NCBI GenBank assembly: GCA_030248215.1
Contig: JASANG010000052.1
Coordinates: forward strand, 186,001 to 250,000
Source of the DNA: Enoplolaimus lenunculus
Taxonomy: Eukaryota; Nematoda; Enoplea; Enoplida; Thoracostomopsidae
Length of the DNA: 64,000 bases
Direction: 5' to 3'
Both the position numbers and the translations under genes were made by a program. This document shows, in pieces, positions 56,305-64,000 of this stretch (positions within the stretch are counted from its first letter, which is position 1; each line of letters starts with the position of its first letter). Under the pieces are notes generated by a model that was given only the letters and a program-made list of their open reading frames with translations, was not told the origin of the DNA and made no database searches.

Positions 56305-56910
56305 GTTAATTTCATAGATTCAGATAAGCATTAAGTCAAAACGTAGGGACCCCTACCACATATGGCTTCACGAGACGTCCTTGAACAGTATACAATACTT
56401 GTATAGTTGCAAACTTATAAGTATAAATTGACTGCAGTGGTTGACTTGCACAATTTGCGTTCAAATATTGCAAGTTACATTCTGCATATTTGGGTACTTG
56501 TGCTTTCCGCCCACAGAAAGTCCCCAATAAACGGAGTGGAATAGCAAAAATAGGCTTAGTTTCAGGATTACGCTTTTATTAATAGGCTTAGGTTTAGCAT
56601 TAGATTTTGAATACGGAATAATTTTAAACAATAATATGGGGATGGACATTTGGCTTCTATCAAACTAACATTAGAAATAGAATAAAAACAAGGATGAATG
56701 CGAAGGTATATCTTAGCGTACAGGGATTGCAAGCCAGCTCAGAATGCGTCAAAAAAGTGTAAAAAAATAGTAAGGTCGCTACCTACTTACATTGCAAAGT
56801 TATTTCATTTGCTTTCGTTCATCATTATATATATTGTACCCGACCGTATGTTCCCCCGGTTTTTTTAATCAGTTGCTCACTCTCCATGCTAAACTAGTTA
56901 TCGAACTTAC

Positions 56911-57084
56911 TTCTTGCTTCTTTGTCAACTCGATCAAATGAAAACTATACGAGCCAGCAGCATTACGGCGGGGCGGCTGAGACTGACCCAGTCCACAAGC
57001 AACTTTTGAGTCCATAAATCGCGGTCGATCAAACCCACTGTCAGTGTTTGCTGAAGGCGCTTTGTAAAGCGTTGAGAAATAAAC
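56911..57084 (-). CDS. Internal exon of an unidentified gene
   Basis: On the - strand: acceptor GTGTCTTTTTGTATTTTCAG, exactly 58 open codons, donor CAAGAA|GTAAGT. Both borders are near consensus and in phase 0. Translation starts VYFSTLYKAPSANTDSGFDR and includes QPPRRNAAGSYSFHLIELTK. The exon is clearly GC-richer than its flanks. A second frame is open but ends in a stop before the donor. I do not recognise the protein. Phase agrees with the candidates at 63267 and 63869. Confidence 0.5.
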
Positions 57085-57811
57085 CTGAAAATACAAAAAG
57101 ACACTATTCTGTAAAGTAGGTTTGATACGATGGCGCAGTAGGACTGGAACCAAAACTTTTTAATGTGGGGAAATGCGACAGATACAGTAAATAAAAAGCA
57201 CCCACAAAACACCAAGTTTGTTAAATGGGGGGTGCTCGTTAACTGCCCACCTTGCATGAGGGCGGCGTGCGCCAATGTGTTCTGACAGTTTAGGCTCGTG
57301 TTCGGTTAGGCTTGGGCTTAAGCTAAAACTTACGTTTGGGGAAAACTGCTTTGCCTATGCTTCATCTTAAACCTAAACCTTAATCATACTTAGGGGGGAA
57401 AATGTAAAAAACGTTAAAATAAGTATAGATTTTAATAAGCTAAATTTAGATTGACTGAGAACAATTAATTCAACGTATTCGCTACAATGGATAAATACCA
57501 TAAGTTTGGGTATACTGCAAGATATAGAATAATTCTTGGAGCTACGGGGGTGCTTAGGATAGAAATGAGAAGCATCTTAGTGGCTGTCCTGATTGCACAG
57601 GTGATAAGATTTTAAATTTAGCAAAACTTTACCTTCGGTTTTGTTTCCAGCGGCATTTGTTTTTAATATTTCGACACAAAATAATGGTAACCAGTATATA
57701 TTGATGAAATATAATATCAACTAATAGACTATAACGAACTACTAAGCTATTCATTGATAACGGTTATGCACAATTCTACATTCGCTCGTTTGTACACCTG
57801 TCAAATTTCAG

Positions 57812-57858
57812 GCTGGAAAAAGCCATGTTTTCTAAATATCAGGCAAAGATGGTGTCAG
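57812..57858 (+). CDS. Possible micro-exon with start codon
   Basis: Acceptor ACCTGTCAAATTTCAG, then GCTGGAAAAAGCCATG with a good start context (GCC ATG), donor TCAG|GTAAAG. Read from the ATG: MFSKYQAKMVS. The phase fits 58045-58090. Opposite strand to the 56911 exon, so at most one set may be right, or the genes are nested. Confidence 0.25.
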
Positions 57859-58044
57859 GTAAAGCCATACTGCCTCATTGAATACGTTTAACGATCAACC
57901 ATTTCTATTGTAAAAGCAAACGTTTTGAACATTTTTAACGCCGGACCTCAGTACCCTAAATTTTGGAGGAAGTTCCCTTAGCAGGGGCAGTTTCGACCAC
58001 AATAAACCCTTGAAAATTGTTTTAATTCGTTCCAATTTTCACAG

Positions 58045-58090
58045 GACTCAGCGAGCCTGACCAACGCAGATTTTACAGTCTGGCAGTGAC
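58045..58090 (+). CDS. Possible micro-exon
   Basis: Acceptor TTCGTTCCAATTTTCACAG, 46 bases, donor TGAC|GTGAGT. The only fully open phase reads LSEPDQRRFYSLAV and is compatible with 57812-57858. Confidence 0.25.
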
Positions 58091-58159
58091 GTGAGTTAAA
58101 ATCGGAACGTTAAGTCAAGTTTCTGAAACCAAACCATTAAAGTCGAAACGGACCCGAAT

Positions 58160-58299
58160 CCAGAGGGGTACAGGTGGCTTTCAGTTCATTATGGAAGCGA
58201 AAAATTTCAACCTTGCTCGTATTATAGTCATCGAAAACTATTGTAAGCATAATTTTTTTAACTCAGCTCCTTAGCAAAGTGAGCTGGCTACGGGCATGA
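58160..58299. mobile_element. Family G MITE copy
   Basis: TTTCAACCTTGCTCGTATTA core and GTGAGCTGGCTACGGGC right end; left end diverged. Confidence 0.6.
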
Positions 58300-58627
58300 G
58301 TCAAAAGGTGATCGCGTTCGCTATGTTAACACAAAATTTAAGTTTTTTCTGGCATTATTTAAATTTTGCCAAAAAATACGATATATTTGACTTCTAGTAA
58401 ACTATGTACTTGTGTCGGCGAAATGAAACATAACTGATAAACACAAATTTATAGACAACGTATTTCATCCGTTATCAGAAAGTAATGTAGCGTACAATGC
58501 TTGCAAAACGTACGCTACTACCGCAGGTTGCATGTCTTCCTTGCAATTTTAGTAATTACCCCTATGCCAGTTCGAGCAAACAAGGAACCAGTGAATGCTA
58601 TGGCCATCGCTAATCTCAGCTAGGTGC

Positions 58628-58768
58628 GCAGTGGCGGATCCAGAAATTTTGTATAAGGAAAGTCACGGCAATTATATAACACTGAAAACGTTCGCGAGCG
58701 AAGCAAACTAAAAGCCAAACACAGTTTTAAATACTAAATATTAACACAAAATTTCGGTTCTGACCGAG
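58628..58768 (+). mobile_element. Family N element copy
   Basis: Starts CAGTGGCGGATCCAGAAATT and carries CGCGAGCGAAGCAAACTAAA and ATACTAAATATTAACACAAA. One of the cleanest copies. Confidence 0.75.
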
Positions 58769-58914
58769 TCGCTACCGTTGATCTGATCCAACTGTTAGTT
58801 GAGTGTGCAACGAGTGTCCAGTTGAAAAAAAATTTGGCATTATTTTGTCAAAAATGAAGCACACAATTTTTTACTCTGAATACGTAAACTTAAAATAAAA
58901 AATTACTTATAGGA

Positions 58915-59075
58915 AGCCGGGGGGACTCACGTCCCAGCGGCCAACATGCTCTAATCTACCGACCGGTTTACGCTGTCATGATTCATCGATGTGTCCGGCA
59001 ACCCATGTGGGCGCAGCTGTACTTCCTTGGACTTGAGTGGCCTCACCCATGAGATAGACTTTCCAGTTTTTCGCT
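58915..59075. other. GC-rich patch, possible exon or repeat
   Basis: Much richer in GC than its flanks. The - strand has an open run of about 37 codons (KSISWVRPLKSKEVQLRPHG). No splice pair is clear. Could be an exon or an unclassified repeat. Confidence 0.25.
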
Positions 59076-59098
59076 GGCCTTAAATATTAAAGACAGCA

Positions 59099-59362
59099 GT
59101 GAAACTTTTTCACATTTTTATCTTGCGACCCGAACGAATATTTACTACTCCAGATGAGGTTAAACCTTGTATCTCTCTAATGGGCGTCGTTTGCCATCGC
59201 CGCTCGACCAGAGATTTACTTTTCACACGAGACCGGGAACGCTTTCATGTTTTGTGGGGAATTTGTGGCGTGCAAAACACTGTGCATTGTGTACTAAATA
59301 CGCCTGTACTTTGCACATTACAGGCCCTGTACATTTATGCTACGAATATTGAAGCGCCATAA
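59099..59362 (+). CDS. Coding-like region, two frames open
   Basis: Two overlapping + frames are open to about 59352-59362: one with ILRPERIFTTPDEVKPC, the other with PLDQRFTFHTRPGTLSC and GNLWRAKHCALC. The composition is protein-like in both. It ends just before a family T copy. Frame and identity unsettled. Confidence 0.25.
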   Translation: MKLFHIFILRPERIFTTPDEVKPCISLMGVVCHRRSTRDLLFTRDRERFHVLWGICGVQNTVHCVLNTPVLCTLQALYIYATNIEAP

Positions 59363-59392
59363 CATTGGCGGTTGTGAGGTCCACTGAGCATA

Positions 59393-59572
59393 GGGCCAAT
59401 GTTACTTTAAGGCGCGTCCAGGTTTCTGGTGGGTCTATAAAACAGTAGGTTTCGATTCCAGATTATATTTTTATGCTTAGGCTTAGGCTTAGGAACACAT
59501 TTTTGCAACGCTTAGGCTTGAGGCTTAGGAAAACGGTTAATTCCTGTTATGCCCCTAAAAGTAATATTGGCC
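59393..59572 (+). mobile_element. Family T MITE copy
   Basis: GGGCCAATGTTACTTTAAGG left, AAAAGTAATATTGGCC right, with CCAGGTTTCTGGTGGG and TTAGGCTTAGGCTTAGG. Confidence 0.9.
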
Positions 59573-59589
59573 GAGCATGGTATGGTTTT

Positions 59590-59702
59590 CGCTGAGTAAA
59601 TGGCGTTCGGCTTCTTGCTTGCGAGTTTCTTTTACATTTAAATACATTACATCCACACGGTGCCCGTCACAAATTCGCCATAATTTCTGGTTCCGCCACT
59701 AC
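59590..59702 (-). mobile_element. Family N fragment, inverted
   Basis: GGCGTTCGGCTTCTTGCTTG and TTTCTGGTTCCGCCACTACG are the body and start of the family in reverse. Confidence 0.6.
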
Positions 59703-59936
59703 GGACATGATTGGTACTAGCGGTATTGTACATGGGAAATTTATGTATTAATAACCCTGCTGTTAACTCTTGTTATCACCAAATTGTCTGGGACACGATC
59801 GGCGTAAAATCCCAGACGTTAGACAGCTGGTGTAACAAAAAACCGGTCTGCCTATGAGACAGAATGGATGTCGAGACATAACGACGTATTGCACAGGTCA
59901 GTAAACTGTGTGTCACGCTGTGATACGTTAAGAACG

Positions 59937-60106
59937 ACTCATGTTACTTTAAGGGGCGTCCAGGTTTCTGGTGGATCCACAAAAGAGTAGGTTTTAGATT
60001 CTAAATTACATTTTTTTGTTTAGGCTTAGGCTTAGGAACACACTTTTGCAACGCTTAGGCATAGGAATACGCTTAATCTACTGTTACGCCCCTTAACGTT
60101 GACCGT
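59937..60106 (+). mobile_element. Family T MITE copy
   Basis: CATGTTACTTTAAGGGGCGT left; TACTGTTACGCCCCTTAACG right. Same orientation as 59393-59572. Confidence 0.85.
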
Positions 60107-60455
60107 AAGAACAGTGCGTTTGATGCTAATGGATGCATCAGGGATGGGAACGCGGTCTGGGTATCATGTCGGCTCCTTTCATGTCCGTAGCCAGATTTTG
60201 GGAGGATTTTATCTCATTAAAGGATTTGTGCGAGTGAGAAAATTTATCTTATACCGGAGCCGTATGTGAATCGAAATTCGGTGACGTTACAGAGCCGTTG
60301 GTTGTTAAGCAGCCGGATATAAACCGGATGTATCCTGCTATAGATAACATCTAGTGAACTGCAGCATAGATTGTTTCCCGTTAGCGTTCGAATTTCGAAG
60401 ATCAGTGGCACGGACGGCACAAAGTTGTCCAGTCCAACTGTAGTGTTAGCGTTTA

Positions 60456-60650
60456 TGGCTCATGTAAAGATCAGGGGCGGAACGTTTTTTAGCGGGACTA
60501 GAATAGAGTAAGCTTAACCTAAGCTTTAGACTACCTGTTTTGCTTGGCTTAGGCGTATGCTCATTCTTACAGCGTTAGAAATATGTTCATTCTTCACGCT
60601 TAAGCTTAGGAATATGCTGATAAAACTGTTCCGCCCGTTCTTTACATTGG
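60456..60650 (+). mobile_element. Family T sister subfamily, full copy
   Basis: Left GGCTCATGTAAAGATCAGGG, right TTCCGCCCGTTCTTTACATT are inverted. The core has CTTAGGCGTATGC and AGCTTAGGAATATGC. It shares the core logic of family T but has different ends. Confidence 0.7.
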
Positions 60651-60705
60651 TCCCATTTTATGAAGTGCTTTCCCACTTTTCAAAGTCTCTTGGTCATTTA
60701 CTTGA

Positions 60706-60879
60706 TGATGAGCCAATTTACTTTTAGGATCGTAACAATAGATTAAGCATGTTGCTAAAAAGCCTAAAGGCTAATCGGCGTAAAACGTGTAAAACTAAGC
60801 CACCGCAAAAATATAGTCTAATCTAAAGCCTGATCGCTGTCTACCATAAACGGAACGGTTCTCAAAGTAACATATGCCG
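60706..60879 (-). mobile_element. Family T copy, diverged
   Basis: GAGCCAATTTACTTTTAGGA and CTCAAAGTAACATATGCC as ends; the CCTAAG core is nearly lost. Confidence 0.6.
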
Positions 60880-61583
60880 TACGAATCGGTCCAAAAAGAT
60901 TGGTGCAAACAATCGCTTGTTAAAAGCATTAATGAACCGAAAATTTTTTACCAGCAGTGACAGATAAAATCTTATCTGACCTGGATCCGTCGCAAAAAGC
61001 ACAACAAAAAAATTATAGGCGGACAGTAAGATTTAATGTTCGTCAGATATTAATATAGGGAAACGAGCTCGTATCGTATTGGCGATGCTCAGGGGTTCAC
61101 CCTCTTAGAAAAATACGGTAGTTTCAGATTTCATCTTCATGCCCTTCATAAAATTGTAGTGCACCCTTTAGCAGATCGGAGCAACTACGGTCCTGATCTT
61201 TGCACGGATCAGTCCTTTGTCGAAATGTGATCAAACAGTGAAATCGGCAACGTCTCCTGACCACAAATTCTGTTCAAATAATAACCTACCATTTATTGCA
61301 TCTGAAACCAATTAAACTCAAATCGTAACCCAATACCTTTATATACTTCGCTCAAGCCACTAAAACACACACTTTAATTTTACAGCTATCATTCCAGAAC
61401 TTCAAATCACAAATCTCACTGAAAAATACAAACCAAAATAAGCAAAGCAGCGAAATTTTACAGCGCAAAACTCATCAAAATGTCAATTATGTCACTCAAA
61501 TTACAGCAGCAAATCGGTAAAGCGAACGGAACCAGTGGAAGGGCTTACAATAAATGAGAAAGATTTCACATAAAAATACCACC

Positions 61584-61799
61584 GGCCCATTTAACTTTGA
61601 GGGGCGAACCATTTTTTCGAACGATTTGATAGAGCAAGCTTAATCTTTGGACTAATTCTCTGCTTACGCCTAGGTTTAGCAATAGGTTTATTTTTATACT
61701 GATGCCTAGGCTTCAGAATATGCTTTACTACCGTTACGCTACACAGCGGGCACAAGATAAAGTGGATGACGCATTACGCTCCTCAAAGTAACATTGGCC
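61584..61799 (+). mobile_element. Family T copy, diverged
   Basis: GGCCCATTTAACTTTGAGGG left, CCTCAAAGTAACATTGGCC right; core with GCCTAGGTTTAG and GCCTAGGCTTCAG. Longer than the family average. Confidence 0.7.
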
Positions 61800-63260
61800 T
61801 AAATACCAATGGCCATCGTCTTGTTATGTAAAACTATAGGTTGCCCATCTCAAATAAATAAAGTAAAACTGAATAAAGGTGGCAATAATAGTCTCAGCTT
61901 AAACGAAAAGAGACATCTCCAAAACGAAAACATTACTGTTAATATTTAAGATTTAAAAAGCTTAACATTGTTTCACAAAACCCTTCATCAACTCCTAAAA
62001 TACTGTTAAATGTTATATACCAAACAAAACACAGCTAATCTTTCAAACTATTATTTTTGGCTGTCACGTGATCTGTTTCTAAAATTGAATGTTTCCCAAA
62101 ACATTTCAGCAGCAAATTGATCAACGCTGAAGCCAAATACCTGCTCGCACCGCTATACGTCTAATTTGCGTTCATATTATTAACTGTCACATCGAAATAA
62201 CATTCAGATTTAAAACATATTATATAAACCAAAGAAAATAGGGACAATGTTATTTTAATGGGCGCAACAGAAACTTAGGCATACTCCTAAGTCTATGCCT
62301 CTGGGTAACCATAAGTCTAAACCATAGTTAAAAACTAAGGAATTATTCTGAAAATACCACAGCTAAATTTCAAAACTACAAAACTGAAGGTCACTAAACA
62401 ACAACGTTCCTGTTTATAACAAAGGCATGCAAACTAAGTCAACGCCAACTCATAAATCTAGTCCTACGCCTGAACTTTGCAATCTTTAATGCTCCCCAGT
62501 CGTTTTGTCTCTCAATCTACAGGCCACTACAATTAACATGGAACAACCTTGTATTCGCTAAATTCTAGAATTCAGTTAAAACACAAAATGCAACAAAAAA
62601 GCGAACTTAAATTACAGAAATAAGTGACATACAATATTGAAATGACAATTCAACAGTGCTTAAATGTTTGTAGTGCCATCCATAACCCTTTAAATATTAA
62701 GTGACAATACAAAGTTGCTAGTATAACACCATTATGAGACACATCTATGCCACATAATTCGTTTCAGCCGTAAAAATACACGCTGTAGAAGAAATACCAA
62801 CGACATTTTACGTGTCATTTAGTGCGTAAGTTGGTGGACGGAAAGCATTTTAACGAAATTTACCTAAAATTTAGAGAAATAATTGTGCCCCCTAATGAAA
62901 AATTTTGCACTCAAAAACATGATGAAACGTCGTGCTCCCTCTCCGAAACATTTCCCTGGCTACACGCTTTTGCTTACTTGTCATAATGCCGCCCGAAATT
63001 AGACATACAAAATGTTTGAAACTATCTACGTAAATCTTAATATTGTCTTCTCAAGAGAAAAGTCGAGTCTTTGTACCAAATTCGTTTTTTAACGCAAAAT
63101 TTACTAACAATTGCTTACTGTAGAATAAAAGAAAACAAATCCTGATATTACCATGAAATAACAACAAACAAACTCAAACAAAGTAAGCGAACAAAACAAG
63201 CGAACACTAAAGTTTTGAAATAACTTTTGCATAAAAAATGAAAATTGCAACTCACCAAAA
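61800..63260. other. Repeat-poor AT-rich stretch
   Basis: Apart from a weak family T relic (62245-62548) I see few repeats and no clear exon. This is what an intron of the minus-strand candidate gene would look like. Confidence 0.3.
62245..62548 (-). mobile_element. Family T relic
   Basis: Left GACAATGTTATTTTAATGGG, TACTCCTAAGTCTATGCC; a possible right end ACAATTAACATGGAAC is about 300 bases away. Interrupted or strongly diverged. Confidence 0.35.
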
Positions 63261-63266
63261 TCTTAC

Positions 63267-63404
63267 TTCGAAAAATTTCATTCTGATATTTACAGAACTT
63301 TGAGCTATGTGGTTTATAATGAAAATTATGTCGTACCATAAAGTTTCGACATCGGCAGTGTCCAAATTCTTCTGAATAAACTGAAACTTAATATGTCTGC
63401 ACAA
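63267..63404 (-). CDS. Internal exon of an unidentified gene
   Basis: On the - strand: a pyrimidine-rich acceptor ending TTTGTATACAG, exactly 46 open codons, donor CGAA|GTAAGA, both in phase 0. Translation LCRHIKFQFIQKNLDTADVE, then TLWYDIIFIINHIAQSSVNI. An alternative donor GTGAGT lies 10 bases on. Phase matches 56911-57084 and 63869. Confidence 0.4.
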
Positions 63405-63868
63405 CTGTATACAAAGCTTCGCACAGACAAAAAACAAACAAAACTAAAGAAACTTATTTGAATTTCACAAAATACCAAACACGGTTACGTTCATACTTAT
63501 AACCAACATATTATATTATTTAGTTGACATCACCATATCAATAAATACATAAATAAATGCTATAAAACAAAACTTCGTTGTCACGCTATCAATAATGGCC
63601 GGTCACTGCGTACTTTCGAGCCAAAGAATCTGCATCGTGTATCAAATTATCTGAAACATAACATTTAATACAAAATAATACGCAACAGTTTATATTATGA
63701 ATCTTTTACAAACCGCTACACCTCTGGTCAACAGTAACCAAACAAATTTAAATACGTTTTCCTGTTCTTTCCGACCCACTTATGGGTCAACATCAATATT
63801 ATCAAAACGGCAACAAATACTAGAATTTCCATCTACCTTTACAAGCAAATAAAGCTGTGACAAAATAC

Positions 63869-64000
63869 CTGGGGGTTTGATATTAAAGATCTCACTCTTT
63901 GAAAGCCCTCTAGCTCGAATGTTTCTCGAGTCAGCTTCCCAATCGAGTTTTTGCCTCGGTTCCAGATATTTCCACAACAGGTATATAAGCTATCAGGCAT
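63869..64000 (-). CDS. Exon entering from the right edge, unidentified
   Basis: On the - strand the frame is open from the window edge to a donor CCCCAG|GTATTT. In phase 0 it reads NIWNRGKNSIGKLTRETFEL, then EGFQRVRSLISNPQ. Another frame is also open up to the donor (WKYLEPRQKLDWEADSRNI). The 5' border is outside or at the edge of the window. Confidence 0.35.

Noticed and set aside
61386-61516. Plus-strand open stretch after CTTTAATTTTACAG, with a possible terminal piece near 62111
   Set aside because: Phases fit, but the peptide is almost all N/Q/K/S as expected from A-rich DNA, and it opposes the better-supported minus-strand exons.
1-64000. CRISPR array, rRNA genes, prokaryotic operons
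   Set aside because: No regularly spaced direct repeats with unique spacers, no rRNA-like sequence, and no bacterial-style gene order were seen.

Overview
The window looks like nuclear DNA of an animal or similar eukaryote: AT-rich, no bacterial gene packing, many short dispersed repeats, and putative introns of roughly 100 bases (for example 12535-12636 and 45143-45235). I recognise no gene by name, no rRNA, no intact tRNA and no CRISPR array. I cannot place the phylum from sequence alone.

Most of the recognisable sequence is non-autonomous repeat. Four families recur. Family T (CCTAAG-core MITE, about 180 bp) has ends like GGCCCATGTTACTTTAAGG and an internal run of CCTAAG hexamers; complete or near-complete copies lie near 19.2, 20.7, 31.2, 52.5, 56.1, 59.4, 59.9 and 61.6 kb, with diverged copies elsewhere and a sister subfamily whose ends read CATGTAAAGATCAGGGGCGG. 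Family G (about 160 bp, ends near CCCGTAGCCAGCT) has copies near 6.5, 14.9, 17.9, 19.9, 21.6, 30.6, 32.9, 38.7 and 58.2 kb. Family N (starts near GTGGCGGATCCAG and carries GAAGCCAAACGCAATTTT) and family P (GCCAGAGCAGGCTAGGGTG) are also dispersed. There are further two-copy repeats, foldbacks, minisatellites and three degraded tRNA-like Pol III heads.

Coding signal is thin and comes as short open stretches with splice-like borders. On the + strand the best are a terminal exon at 1704-1850, a possible two-exon gene at 12343-12753, a possible two-exon gene at 45088-45336, and terminal exons at 41263-41386 and 54276-54507. On the - strand there is a set of phase-0 candidate exons (56911-57084, 63267-63404, 63869 to the window end), which could belong to one gene entering from the right, plus candidates at 48.9-50.8 kb. 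Between 12.2 and 17.6 kb and at 35.6-36.2 kb, protein-like stretches fall in several frames and look like broken remains of an unidentified coding element. All gene calls are ab initio readings without homology support.

The most unusual stretch is 41.95-42.9 kb. It has a dense run of perfect inverted repeats, most with a 3-base spacer. Four of these form an array sharing the core CTAACGGGGTTAG, with arms that differ in a base-pair-preserving way. A three-copy 72-bp tandem repeat follows that stays in frame with itself. I know of no described element that matches it.
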